Origin: JAQYVZ01 sp035269105 | GTDB taxonomy: Bacteria > Desulfobacterota > Desulfuromonadia > Desulfuromonadales > BM103 | Direction: 5' to 3' | DNA length: 40,804 nt | Assembly: GCA_035269105.1 (NCBI GenBank) | Contig: DATFJP010000008.1 | Span: 1-40,804, forward strand | Program-made: the position numbers and the translations under genes | The notes under the pieces: generated by a model | What the model saw: the letters and a program-made list of their open reading frames with translations, nothing else | The model's database searches: none | What the model was told of the DNA's origin: nothing | Shown here: positions 8,955 through 17,436 of the stretch, piece after piece | Numbering within the stretch: position 1 is the stretch's first letter | Layout of the letters: every line of letters begins with the position of its first letter

Positions 8955-10397
8955 ATGAATATCATCCTGACCCTGCGCGTTCTAGGCGCTTTATTGCTGT
9001 TTCTGGCCGGTGCCCTGCTGCTGCCGATCCCGGTCTCCCTGTTTTACCAGGACGGGGCGGCCACCTCCTTTCTGCTTGCCTCGGCGACCTCCCTCCTGGC
9101 AGGTTGCGGACTCTACCTGGGATGCCGCTCGTCGCTGGACCTCTCGATCCGGGAAGGGTTCGCCATCGTCACCTTCGGCTGGACCTTTTTTGCCCTGTTC
9201 GGCGCCCTGCCGTTCCTGTTTTCCGGGGCCATCCCCTCCTACCTGGACGCCTTTTTCGAAACCATGAGCGGTTTCACCACCACCGGATCGACCATTCTCA
9301 CCGATATCGAGGCCATGCCGGCCAGCCTGCTGCTCTGGCGGTCCATGACGCAGTGGTTCGGCGGCATGGGGATCATTGTGCTGTCACTGGCGATCCTGCC
9401 GATGCTCGGCGTCGGCGGCATGCAGCTGTTCAAGGCGGAAGTGCCCGGCCCGACCGCCGATCGGCTCAAGCCGCGCATTCAGGACACCGCCAAGCTGCTC
9501 TGGGGTGTTTACTTCCTGCTGACGACCATTGAGGTCCTGCTGCTGATGGCCGGCAACATGAGTCTGTTCGATGCGGTCAACCACGCCTTCACGACCATGG
9601 CAACCGGCGGCTTCTCGACCCGCAATGCCTCCCTTGCCGCCTTTGACAGCGCCTACATCGACGGCGTGGTCACCCTCTTCATGTTCCTGGCCGGAGTCAA
9701 TTTTTCCCTGCACTATCTTGGGCTGCGCGGCCGGTTCGTGGACTATGTCCGCAACGAGGAGTTCCGCTTTTACCTGGCGCTGGCGGTCAGCGGCATCGCC
9801 CTGATCATGCTGTTCAACGCCGGGAGCGCCTACCCGTCCTTCTGGGACAACCTGCGCTACACTGCTTTTCAGCTGGTTTCGATCCTTACCACGACCGGAT
9901 TCGGCACCGCCGATTACGAACTCTGGCCGGTCCTCTGCCAGTACCTGCTGGTCATCGCCATGTTCGTCGGCGGCTGTGCCGGGTCGACCGGCGGCGGGAT
10001 CAAGGTTGCCCGCATGCTGCTGTTGGCCAAACATGCCCAGGTCCAGCTGTTCCGCCTGATCCATCCCCGTGCGGTGCGGCTGGTCAAACTCGGCGAACGA
10101 GCGGTCGACAAAGAGGTCATGCAGTCGATCCTCGGCTTTTTCGCACTCTACATGGCGGTCTTCGTCCTGGCGTCGTTTATTATGGCCGCCACCGGTATGG
10201 ATCTGGTCTCGGCCGGAGGATCGGTGATCGCCACACTGAGCAACATCGGCCCCGGACTCGGTTCGGTCGGACCGATCGACAATTTCGCGCATGTACCGGC
10301 GGTCGGCAAAGTGACTCTTGCCCTGTGCATGCTGCTTGGCCGGCTCGAATTGTTCACCGTCCTGGTCCTGGTTTTCCCGACCTTCTGGCGGAAGTAG
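8955..10397 (+). CDS. trkH: Trk potassium uptake channel subunit TrkH
   Basis: A 480-residue polytopic inner-membrane protein of the TrkH/TrkG/KtrB superfamily, the potassium-translocating subunit that TrkA gates. Four pore-loop filter motifs can be read in order: a TTTGST stretch, MATGGFST, LTTTGFGT and a final loop around SNIGPG. The conserved GGCAGSTGGGIK lies between the third and fourth. Hydrophobic segments run through the whole length and no soluble domain is present. It lies directly after trkA in one operon. The last codons end at 10397, just ten bases before a short tandem repeat. Confidence 0.95.
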   Translation: MNIILTLRVLGALLLFLAGALLLPIPVSLFYQDGAATSFLLASATSLLAGCGLYLGCRSSLDLSIREGFAIVTFGWTFFALFGALPFLFSGAIPSYLDAFFETMSGFTTTGSTILTDIEAMPASLLLWRSMTQWFGGMGIIVLSLAILPMLGVGGMQLFKAEVPGPTADRLKPRIQDTAKLLWGVYFLLTTIEVLLLMAGNMSLFDAVNHAFTTMATGGFSTRNASLAAFDSAYIDGVVTLFMFLAGVNFSLHYLGLRGRFVDYVRNEEFRFYLALAVSGIALIMLFNAGSAYPSFWDNLRYTAFQLVSILTTTGFGTADYELWPVLCQYLLVIAMFVGGCAGSTGGGIKVARMLLLAKHAQVQLFRLIHPRAVRLVKLGERAVDKEVMQSILGFFALYMAVFVLASFIMAATGMDLVSAGGSVIATLSNIGPGLGSVGPIDNFAHVPAVGKVTLALCMLLGRLELFTVLVLVFPTFWRK

Positions 10398-10406
10398 CGA
10401 CAGACG

Positions 10407-10462
10407 GGTGATCGGTGATCGGTGATCCGTGATCCGTGATCGGTGATCGGTGATCGGTGATC
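10407..10462 (+). repeat. Eight-copy GGTGATC heptanucleotide tandem repeat
   Basis: Positions 10407-10462 consist of eight uninterrupted 7-base units. Six are GGTGATC; units four and five are CGTGATC. Each unit carries one GATC, so Dam-type methylation sites recur every seven bases. Two further GATC sites follow within about 25 bases. The array sits between trkH and the hydrolase gene, about 80 bases before the hydrolase start. Seven bases is not a multiple of three, but the repeat lies outside any supported gene. It looks like a short slippage-prone microsatellite. A regulatory role is not shown. Confidence 0.95.
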
Positions 10463-10542
10463 GACTGGAGATCCTGGTCGGATCATTCGATTGTCTCCTT
10501 TTTCGGTAGGAAAACCAACTCCATGCATGCAAGGTTTGTCCA

Positions 10543-11382
10543 ATGTTCCTGCTCGCCAAGGTTCTGTCCCGCCCGTTTTTCTGGCTCGCAATCGGAGTCT
10601 TGCTGATGAGCGTGGCTCCGGCCTGGTCGGGCCTCGAACAGACTTTCCTTTATTTTCCGGATTCGCGCCAGGCCGCCACGCCCGGGGATTATGACCTGGC
10701 CTATGAAGAAATCCGCTTCGCCGCAGCTGACGGCACCCGCCTGCATGGCTGGCTGCTGCCCGGCCCGCCTGACGCGCCGCTGGTGATTTTCCTGATGGGC
10801 AATGCCGGCAACAAGTCCTACCGGGTCGACAATCTGCGGTTCCTGATCGAACTGGGTGTCGGCGTCTGCATCTTCGACTATCGAGGCTACGGCCGGAGTG
10901 CAGGCACACCGAGCGAAGCAGGGCTTTACAGCGATGTCCGCGGCCTGCTCGAATATCTCGCCGGCCGCGGCTGGGACCCCGGGCGGATGATTTATTTCGG
11001 GCGCTCGCTGGGCGCCGCCGTCGCCTTGCAGTCCGCCCTGGAACAGCCCCCCGCCGGCCTGGTCCTGGAGACGCCCTTTACCTCGATCGCCGCCATGGGC
11101 CGCAGGCATTATCCCCTGCTCTATCCACTGCTTGGCTGGCTTGTCCAGGCCGATTTTGACAACCTGGCCAAAATCGAACGGGTCGAATCGCCACTGCTGG
11201 TCATTTACGGCGAAACCGACCGCATCTGCCCCCCTGAGATGGTCAAGACCCTCTATCGGCAGGCGCCGGGACCGAAGCAACTGGTCGGCATCGCCAACGC
11301 CGGCCATAACGAGACGTTTACCCGTGGCCAAAAGGCTTACCGGGACGCCTGGGTGAAATTTTTGCAGAACATCCCATTCTGA
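10543..11382 (+). CDS. Membrane-anchored alpha/beta hydrolase
   Basis: A 279-residue alpha/beta-hydrolase of the serine aminopeptidase S33 / Bem46-YfhR type. Residues 10-30 form a hydrophobic signal anchor, which places the domain outside the cytoplasm or bound to the inner membrane. The nucleophile elbow is GRSLGAA, the acid is in YGETDRI, and the histidine in NAGHNET near the C-terminus completes the triad. The oxyanion strand is FLMGNAGNK. Family members are esterases or peptidases of mostly unknown substrate, so no specific reaction is claimed. The gene stands alone: trkH ends 146 bases before it and the phosphate permease begins 198 bases after it. An AAGG a few bases before the ATG may be the ribosome site. 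Confidence 0.82.
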   Translation: MFLLAKVLSRPFFWLAIGVLLMSVAPAWSGLEQTFLYFPDSRQAATPGDYDLAYEEIRFAAADGTRLHGWLLPGPPDAPLVIFLMGNAGNKSYRVDNLRFLIELGVGVCIFDYRGYGRSAGTPSEAGLYSDVRGLLEYLAGRGWDPGRMIYFGRSLGAAVALQSALEQPPAGLVLETPFTSIAAMGRRHYPLLYPLLGWLVQADFDNLAKIERVESPLLVIYGETDRICPPEMVKTLYRQAPGPKQLVGIANAGHNETFTRGQKAYRDAWVKFLQNIPF

Positions 11383-11469
11383 GCCCTGCTTTTGGCCCTG
11401 CTCCCGCTGAATGTTTCCGGGCCGCTCCGGTCAGCATCCCCTGAAAAGCCGGCCGCCTCTCATCAAATC

Positions 11470-11499
11470 TTGACATGATCCTAACAATTCACGTACCTT
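11470..11499 (+). promoter_or_regulatory. Candidate sigma70 promoter for the phosphate permease
   Basis: A perfect TTGACA lies at 11470-11475 and a weak TACCTT -10 at 11494-11499 after an 18-base spacer. It sits about 80 bases before the permease ATG. No PHO box was seen by eye. The -10 matches the consensus at only three positions, so this is tentative. Confidence 0.35.
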
Positions 11500-11505
11500 G
11501 CCGCG

Positions 11506-11538
11506 AGGTGGCGGTGGCCAGTCTCAGCCACCTGAGAC
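11506..11538 (+). promoter_or_regulatory. Two mutually exclusive hairpins in the permease leader
   Basis: AGGTGGC at 11506-11512 can pair with GCCACCT at 11527-11533. GTCTCA at 11521-11526 can instead pair with TGAGAC at 11533-11538. In the second fold, the 3' arm of the first becomes the loop. The two folds cannot form fully together. They lie 40-75 bases before the start codon. This may be incidental, and no known riboswitch family was recognised. Confidence 0.35.
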
Positions 11539-11580
11539 AGCCAGTCAACCGAACAATTATTACCAAAGAAAGCAAAAGAG

Positions 11581-13863
11581 ATGGGTACCGAAATCTTTCT
11601 CGCCGGCATTATCATCCTGGTCATCATTGCCGTATTCGACATCATGGTCGGCGTCAGCAATGACGCCGTCAACTTTCTCAATTCCTCCATCGGTTCGCAG
11701 GTTGCACCGCGCGCAGCCATCCTGGTCATCGCCAGCTTCGGCATTATGGCCGGCGTCACATTTTCCGGTGGGATGATGGAAGTTGCCCGCAAAGGCATCT
11801 TTCACCCGCAGTTTTTCACCATGCCGGAACTCCTGACGATCTTTCTGGCGGTCATGATCGCCGATATTATTCTGCTGGATCTGTTCAATACCTACGGCCT
11901 GCCGACTTCGACCACCGTTTCGATTGTTTTCGAACTGCTCGGCGCAGCGGTCGCCGTATCCATTTTGAAAATCCTGTCCGTGGGCGACAGCCTGGTCACG
12001 GTCGTTCAGTACATCAACTCGGCCAAGGCGATCACCATCATCATGGGCATTCTGCTTTCGGTGGCCATCGCCTTTGTCTGCGGAATGGTCGTCCAGTTCC
12101 TGTCCCGGATCCTGTTCACCTTCAACTATGAGCAGAGACTGCGCCGTTACGGTGCCCTCTGGGGCGGACTGGCACTCACATCAATCACATTTTTCATCCT
12201 GGTGAAGGGGGCCAAGGGAGCAACCTTTATCAGCGCCGAGAGCCTGGCCTGGATTCAGGACCATACCCTGCTGCTCCTGTCGGTGATCTTCATTGCTTCG
12301 GCCGTCATTTTGCAGGGACTGCTGCTGGCACGCATCAACATCTTCAAGCCGATCGTGCTGATCGGTACCTTTGCCCTGGCCATGGCTTTCGCCGCCAACG
12401 ACCTGGTCAACTTCATCGGTGTCCCGCTGGCCGGCATCCACGCCTACCAGGCGGCTCTTGCCGCGGGCGACCCCTTGACCGCCACCATGGGCGCCCTGGC
12501 CAGTAAAGTGCAATCCCAAACCTTTTTTCTGCTCTGCGCGGGCGCCATCATGGTCGCCACCCTGTGGCTTTCCCGCAAGGCACGGACGGTCACCGAAACC
12601 GAGGTCAGCCTGGGGCAGCAGGAAGAAGGGCATGAGCGCTTCGAATCGATCTACCTGTCGCGGGCCATTGTCCGACTGGCTCTGAATATTTCCGATCTGA
12701 TCAAGCACATCGTTCCCCGCCGGATTCGAGTCCTGGTCAATCGCCGGACCGATCCCCGCGCCTACCGGTCGCCCCTGGACGGCGAACGCAAACCCTCCTT
12801 CGACCTGCTGCGGGCTTCGGTGAACCTGATGGTGGCCAGCGCCGTGGTGTCTTATGCCACCTCCCAGAAGCTGCCCCTGTCGACCACCTACGTCACCTTC
12901 ATGGTCGCTATGGGCACTTCGTTTGCCGACCATGCCTGGGGTCGGGAGAGCGCCGTTTATCGTATCACCGGCGTCCTGACCGTCATCGGCGGCTGGTTCA
13001 TGACGGCGATCATGGCATTCACCTTCGCGGGGCTGTTCGCTGCGGTGATTTTTTACGCCGAAGCCATCGGCGTCATCGCCCTGCTGGCCCTGGCCGGCGC
13101 TCTGATCTGGAATGCCCACCGGACTCACCGGGCGATGGCTGAAGACGCACTCAAACAGCAGATTTTCAACCTTCGCAAGATCGAAGACGCCTCGGAAAGC
13201 GTTGCCACCAACTTTGAGCACATGGGGATCTATCTTCGGGAAATGCGGGAATCCCTTAACGAAACTCTCGACGCCCTGTTCTTTCAGGACCACGACCGCC
13301 TGACGACCCAGCGCAAGCGGCTCAAACAGTTCCAGACCTGGTCGAACATCATCAGCGCCAACATTCTCAAAACCATGCGCCTGCTGCACCAGAAAGGGCT
13401 GCCGATCTCCTACCAGTATCCGCAGACCGTTCGGCGTCTGCAGAAACTCACCAACGGCCATCGCGACATCGTCCTGCGCGCCTACAGCCATGTGGGCAAC
13501 CACCACAAGGGATTACTGGCCGTGCAGGTCGAGGAACTGGAAGAGGTCAGGAATCTTCTCAACGATACCCTGCTCGACGTGGAAACCGCCCTCGCCCGCC
13601 AAGCAACCGTGGATCTCAAGGGGCTGGAGGATCGCGACAGGCAGCTGCGGAAGTTTGCCGCGAAACTGAATACCGTGCAAATGGAGAGGATCCGGGATAA
13701 TACGTCGAAGACCCGCCTGAGCATTCTTTACTATGCCATCGTCGGCAATGCCATCATGTTGTCGAAACAAAATCTCAAGCTTCTGGAGATTTTCGATGAA
13801 GCCTTCGGCAAGTTGCATCAGAAGGAAGTCCGGCAACAGGAACCGTCTCTGCCGGATGAGTAA
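11581..13863 (+). CDS. PiT-family inorganic phosphate permease with PhoU-like tail
   Basis: A 760-residue inner-membrane protein, longer than E. coli PitA (about 500). The two inverted PiT signature repeats are present: GVSNDAVNFLNSS near residue 25 and AANDLVNFIGVP near residue 280. Each contains the Asn-Asp-x-x-Asn core typical of phosphate/sodium or proton symporters. Around ten or more hydrophobic segments run to about residue 520. The remaining 240 residues are soluble, helical and charged, and resemble PhoU, the phosphate-signalling protein. Fusion of the two is known in large PiT proteins of Bacteroidetes and other groups. The tail may regulate transport internally, which is inference. 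The gene is monocistronic and ends directly before a perfect palindrome. Confidence 0.88.
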   Translation: MGTEIFLAGIIILVIIAVFDIMVGVSNDAVNFLNSSIGSQVAPRAAILVIASFGIMAGVTFSGGMMEVARKGIFHPQFFTMPELLTIFLAVMIADIILLDLFNTYGLPTSTTVSIVFELLGAAVAVSILKILSVGDSLVTVVQYINSAKAITIIMGILLSVAIAFVCGMVVQFLSRILFTFNYEQRLRRYGALWGGLALTSITFFILVKGAKGATFISAESLAWIQDHTLLLLSVIFIASAVILQGLLLARINIFKPIVLIGTFALAMAFAANDLVNFIGVPLAGIHAYQAALAAGDPLTATMGALASKVQSQTFFLLCAGAIMVATLWLSRKARTVTETEVSLGQQEEGHERFESIYLSRAIVRLALNISDLIKHIVPRRIRVLVNRRTDPRAYRSPLDGERKPSFDLLRASVNLMVASAVVSYATSQKLPLSTTYVTFMVAMGTSFADHAWGRESAVYRITGVLTVIGGWFMTAIMAFTFAGLFAAVIFYAEAIGVIALLALAGALIWNAHRTHRAMAEDALKQQIFNLRKIEDASESVATNFEHMGIYLREMRESLNETLDALFFQDHDRLTTQRKRLKQFQTWSNIISANILKTMRLLHQKGLPISYQYPQTVRRLQKLTNGHRDIVLRAYSHVGNHHKGLLAVQVEELEEVRNLLNDTLLDVETALARQATVDLKGLEDRDRQLRKFAAKLNTVQMERIRDNTSKTRLSILYYAIVGNAIMLSKQNLKLLEIFDEAFGKLHQKEVRQQEPSLPDE

Positions 13864-13867
13864 AACG

Positions 13868-13905
13868 GACAACGGCCCGGGTCGCGCGCGACCCGGGCCG
13901 TTGTC
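13868..13905. terminator. Perfect 38-base palindrome, likely bidirectional terminator
   Basis: Starting five bases after the permease stop, 38 bases form a perfect inverted repeat with 19-base arms and a central CGCG. It begins GACAACGG and ends CCGTTGTC. It separates the plus-strand permease from convergent minus-strand genes. There is no T-run directly next to it. The stretch 13930-14040 is AT-rich with short A and T runs and holds no gene. A very stable GC hairpin between convergent genes fits a bidirectional terminator, but the missing U-tract leaves doubt. Confidence 0.6.
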
Positions 13906-14043
13906 ACGGAACGGAGGCAGGTGTTTCACCCTGCACTCTTCTTATACCAGGCCCTTCTCAAAAATTTCTCAAAATCTCTTACATTCCCTAAAAAAAATTC
14001 TGTATAACAGCCGGAAATCTATTTTTGTCATTTGCCGTGAATG

Positions 14044-15249
14044 TCAGGCGTTCCCGGGCAGCCAATCCTCCCCGGAACCGTGACTGGGGAATTCCGCCAA
14101 TATTTCCTCAATTTCCGCCTCGGCATATTTTTCCCGCTCCAAACCCTCCCGATATAATCCGAGCAAATTTCGGGCTTTGCCGGTCTGGTTCCCGGCCAGC
14201 AGGAGGCGATAGTGAAGCTGGGCGAGATCGTCATGCAGGGGATCGTATTTGCGGGCGTAATCAACCAGCTTGAGGGCTTCGTCGAGACGGCCGCTCCGGG
14301 CCAGCAGGCGACCGAACTGTTCAGTCACTTCAAGGTAGAGCTGCTCCAGCTCATCCTGGTAGCGTGCCGCGGTTTCGTTGCCGAAATCGCCGGGCAGGAA
14401 AGACCCTTGCCAGAGACTGAAGGCGGCGGAAAAGGACAATTCCGCCTGCCAGAAATCCCGGGCGGCCACCTGCTGAAGGCCTTTCCGGCTGAATTTCTGG
14501 AATTCATGGGCATCGACGCTCACGTTTTCGAGGCTGAGAATACCCCGCCGCAAAGTCAGGTAAAGCTTGCTGTCGATGCCGGGCAGACTTTGTTCCAGAG
14601 TGCGCCTGACCCGTGACAAAAGGGAGTCGAAGCTGGAACGGGCTCTTGCTTCGGAGCTCTCGGGCCAGAAAGCAAGCTGGACCGCCTCCTGAGTCAATTT
14701 ACCCGCCGGAGTCACCAGCAGCATGGCCAGCAACTGCCGCTGGGCCGGACTGAACTGTTCGCTGCAATGAAAGCGGGTTTCTCCCAATCTTAATTCACAT
14801 TGACCCAGGGTTTTGATCACCAGGCGCGGATTTTCTTCCTGCTCCGCCGTCGGTTTTTTATCATCGCCCCCGAAGCGGCCGCGGCGCAGCAGCGCCTGGG
14901 CCCTTGCTTCCAGCAGCTTGGCCGAAAAAGGCTTGACCATGTAGTCGTCTGCACCCACCTCGAACCCGTGCAGCATGTCCTCTTCAGCGGACTGCCCGGT
15001 CAACATGAGGACCGGGATTTTGCTCATCCATGGATCTCGGCGCAAGGTCCGGCATACATCGAGGCCGTTCATGCCCGGTAGCATTAAATCGAGAATGATC
15101 AGATCCGGCGGATCGGCCTCGATCAGGCTCAACGCCTCCTCGCCGAACTGCGTCGCGGTCGGCCGGCAACCGGCTTTCTGCATGCGGGTGTAGAGCAATT
15201 CACACACCCCTGGATCATCTTCGACAATCAGAACATGCGGTCTGTCCAT
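14044..15249 (-). CDS. Response regulator with winged-helix and BTAD domains
   Basis: A 401-residue transcription regulator in three parts. Residues 1-115 form a receiver domain with acidic pocket D11/D12, phosphoacceptor D54, T84 and K106 (KPFSA). Residues about 145-230 are an OmpR/SARP-type winged-helix DNA-binding domain. Residues about 240-390 are a bacterial transcriptional activator domain (BTAD) made of TPR-like helices. BTAD is typical of SARP/AfsR-type activators; pairing it with a receiver is known but less common. No histidine kinase lies in the window, so the input is unknown. A strong AGGAGG sits upstream of the ATG at 15249. It is the last gene of the minus-strand run from the protease downward, 38 bases after pgeF. 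Confidence 0.85.
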   Translation of the reverse strand: MDRPHVLIVEDDPGVCELLYTRMQKAGCRPTATQFGEEALSLIEADPPDLIILDLMLPGMNGLDVCRTLRRDPWMSKIPVLMLTGQSAEEDMLHGFEVGADDYMVKPFSAKLLEARAQALLRRGRFGGDDKKPTAEQEENPRLVIKTLGQCELRLGETRFHCSEQFSPAQRQLLAMLLVTPAGKLTQEAVQLAFWPESSEARARSSFDSLLSRVRRTLEQSLPGIDSKLYLTLRRGILSLENVSVDAHEFQKFSRKGLQQVAARDFWQAELSFSAAFSLWQGSFLPGDFGNETAARYQDELEQLYLEVTEQFGRLLARSGRLDEALKLVDYARKYDPLHDDLAQLHYRLLLAGNQTGKARNLLGLYREGLEREKYAEAEIEEILAEFPSHGSGEDWLPGNA

Positions 15250-15287
15250 TGGATGCCCCCTCCTGAAGAGGCATGCCTCTCAGGTCC

Positions 15288-16082
15288 CTACTGCAGCAGG
15301 ACAAACCCGATCTGGCGACCGGTCCGACCCTGGTCCCGCCGGTAGGAAAAGAATTTCTCCTGGTGGCAGCAGGTACACTCTGTGACCACATCGACAGCGT
15401 CCCGGGCGACTCCGGCTTTTTCAAGCTGCAACAGGCAGCTCAGACCAAGATCCAGCTGCCAGTGGCCCAGCCGGGTTTCACAGGCGATCCGCGACCACTG
15501 GTTGCTGCCACTCCGAAAGGCGTCCCGCACCGGGCGGTCGACCTCGTACTTATGGGCGCCGATCCCCGGGCCGATCGCAGCCTGCAAACGGCCTGCGCGG
15601 CAACCGAACAGCTCCTGCATGGTCTGTACGGTCTGCCCGATCAGGCCTGCAGCGGCACCCTGCCAGCCTGCATGCACAATTCCGGCTACATGGGCTTCGG
15701 GATCATAAAGAATGACCGGGTAGCAGTCGGCGACCAGAATCCCGACCAGGATGCCCGATTGATTGGTCACGATGGCATCGCTTGCCACCTTCTGGAAATG
15801 AGAAAGGTCGAAATTCGGCTCATTGATAGCCAGGACGCGGCTGCCGTGGACCTGATTGACGGTCAGCAGCAGGTGCTCCGGCAAATCAAATGCCCGGGCC
15901 AGGGCCGCCCGGTTCGCTTCGACATTCGCGGGATTATCACCGGTATTGGTGCCCAGGTTCAGCGAGTTGAAAGGGGCGCGGCTGACACCGCCATGGCGGG
16001 TCGTGAAACCTGCCGTGATGGGCCTTTCTGCCGTCCAGTCGGGTTGCAGATAGCTGATTTTTTTTTGCCGCGTCGTTTTCAT
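15288..16082 (-). CDS. pgeF: Peptidoglycan editing factor PgeF / YfiH-type laccase-fold protein
   Basis: A 264-residue YfiH/YlmD family protein (often annotated polyphenol oxidase or DUF152). The metal-binding triad reads H79 (NQVHG), C120 (ADCYP) and H137 (VHAGW), all intact. Members cleave mis-incorporated L-Ser from the peptidoglycan precursor pentapeptide (PgeF) or act on adenosine and other nucleosides. The sequence does not decide between these. The gene starts 12 bases after rluD ends, and this rluD-pgeF order is very common in proteobacteria, which supports the assignment. The C-terminus keeps the family's CTCCH and FFSYRRD stretches. Confidence 0.9.
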   Translation of the reverse strand: MKTTRQKKISYLQPDWTAERPITAGFTTRHGGVSRAPFNSLNLGTNTGDNPANVEANRAALARAFDLPEHLLLTVNQVHGSRVLAINEPNFDLSHFQKVASDAIVTNQSGILVGILVADCYPVILYDPEAHVAGIVHAGWQGAAAGLIGQTVQTMQELFGCRAGRLQAAIGPGIGAHKYEVDRPVRDAFRSGSNQWSRIACETRLGHWQLDLGLSCLLQLEKAGVARDAVDVVTECTCCHQEKFFSYRRDQGRTGRQIGFVLLQ

Positions 16083-16094
16083 GGGTTGGTTTCG

Positions 16095-17087
16095 TTAATC
16101 CTGCAAGGGATCCGGGTTGGCGTTCGGGGCATATTTGGTGTCCAGGTAATCGAGAATCGTTTGCAGTTCAGGGGGCATCGGTGCCTGCAGTTCCAGATAT
16201 TCGCCTGTTTCCGGGTGCTCGAAACCCAGGAGCCGGGCGTGCAGGAAGTGCCGGTCGAGTTCCCGAATCAAGCCTTCGAGTCGGGTGTCGCTGCGCCCGC
16301 GCTCCAGCCGGGGATTGCCGTACAGGGGATCGGCAACCACAGGGTGCCCCAGCGCCGATAAATGGACGCGGATCTGATGGGTTCGCCCCGTTTCCAAGCT
16401 CAGTTCCAGCAAGCTGAGACGATCCTGCTCGAAACGCCGCAAAACCTGCCAGTGGGTCACGGCACGCCGTCCTTGCCGGCAGTGGACGCTCATTTTTTTG
16501 CGGTGGACCGGATGGCGGCCAATCTGCCGATCCAGTGTTCCGCGGCTTGCTTCGACCAGACCATGCACCAGGGCTCGATAGCGCCGTCGAATCGTGTGGC
16601 GTTTGAATTGTCGGGCCAGAGCCAGATGAGCCTGGTCGTGCTTACTGACTACCAGCACGCCCGAGGTCTGCCGGTCTAGCCGGTGAACGATGCCGGGCCT
16701 GAGTTCTCCGCCGATGCCGGCCAGGTCCTGGCAATGGTACAACAGGGCATTGACCAGGGTTCCTCCGCAGTGGCCGGGAGCCGGGTGAACGACCAGCCCG
16801 GCCGGTTTGTTGACGACGATCAGTGCTTCGTCTTCGTAGAGAACCGACAGGGGAATGGGTTCCGGCAGAGCTTTTGCCGGAACCGGTTCCGGCAGGACAA
16901 GCGAAATCCGTTCGCCGCCGCGCAGCTGCTGACCGGCCTTGACCGCTTCGCCATCGAGGCTGACGGCCCCCTGGTCGATCAGGCGTTTGATTTGGGAACG
17001 GGTCAGATCGGGCAGAGCCTCGGCCAGAAACCTGTCCAGACGGCCGGAGCGTAGATTCGGGGGGACATCCAGTGTCCGCCTGTCCAA
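16095..17087 (-). CDS. rluD: Ribosomal large subunit pseudouridine synthase RluD-type
   Basis: A 330-residue RluA/RluD family enzyme. An S4 RNA-binding domain occupies about residues 15-70. The catalytic motif GIVHRLDRQTSG places the essential aspartate at D138. The later RTHQIRVHL stretch is the conserved second motif. RluD modifies uridines in helix 69 of 23S rRNA; RluA/RluC relatives look alike, but the S4 domain and pgeF neighbour favour RluD. It starts 5 bases after the 89-residue gene, in a tight operon. The tail after about residue 305 is short and Pro/Asn-rich. Confidence 0.9.
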   Translation of the reverse strand: MDRRTLDVPPNLRSGRLDRFLAEALPDLTRSQIKRLIDQGAVSLDGEAVKAGQQLRGGERISLVLPEPVPAKALPEPIPLSVLYEDEALIVVNKPAGLVVHPAPGHCGGTLVNALLYHCQDLAGIGGELRPGIVHRLDRQTSGVLVVSKHDQAHLALARQFKRHTIRRRYRALVHGLVEASRGTLDRQIGRHPVHRKKMSVHCRQGRRAVTHWQVLRRFEQDRLSLLELSLETGRTHQIRVHLSALGHPVVADPLYGNPRLERGRSDTRLEGLIRELDRHFLHARLLGFEHPETGEYLELQAPMPPELQTILDYLDTKYAPNANPDPLQD

Positions 17088-17092
17088 GAGAT

Positions 17093-17362
17093 CTACCAGA
17101 TCGAGCTTTCGATCTTGCCGGCCTGGCGGATCATGACATCGACGATCGCCCGGTCATACAGATGATTCCGATCTTCGATCTCCGGAGAGACGCGTCCGAG
17201 GAAATGGTCCCGACCCTCCTGCAGTTCCTCGGTCAGGATGTCGAAAATGGAATCATTCCTGATCCCCTCCTTGACCTTTTCCTGGTTATAAAGAGCAATG
17301 TCCGAGACAATTGCCCGGGCCAGCCGGAATGCCAGCTTGGGGTTGTCTACCAGTTTGGCCAT
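17093..17362 (-). CDS. Small conserved-looking protein, unknown function
   Basis: An 89-residue protein, mostly helical, with a mixed charged composition and no signal peptide or membrane segment. I recognise no domain. It ends 5 bases before rluD starts and begins 74 bases after the protease gene, so it is very likely translated from the same message. Small helical proteins next to rluD are common in Geobacter-like genomes, but I cannot name this family. The codon composition matches its neighbours, which supports a real gene. Confidence 0.7.
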   Translation of the reverse strand: MAKLVDNPKLAFRLARAIVSDIALYNQEKVKEGIRNDSIFDILTEELQEGRDHFLGRVSPEIEDRNHLYDRAIVDVMIRQAGKIESSIW

Positions 17363-17436
17363 AATTCCTCCACTCGGTGCTGCATCCGGGTCGAACGGTC
17401 CCGCGACCGATCGACAGGCGGTCTGCAGTCTGACCG

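Noticed and set aside
10407..10462. Possible CRISPR array
   Set aside because: Units are seven bases with no spacers and no cas genes nearby; it is a simple tandem repeat.
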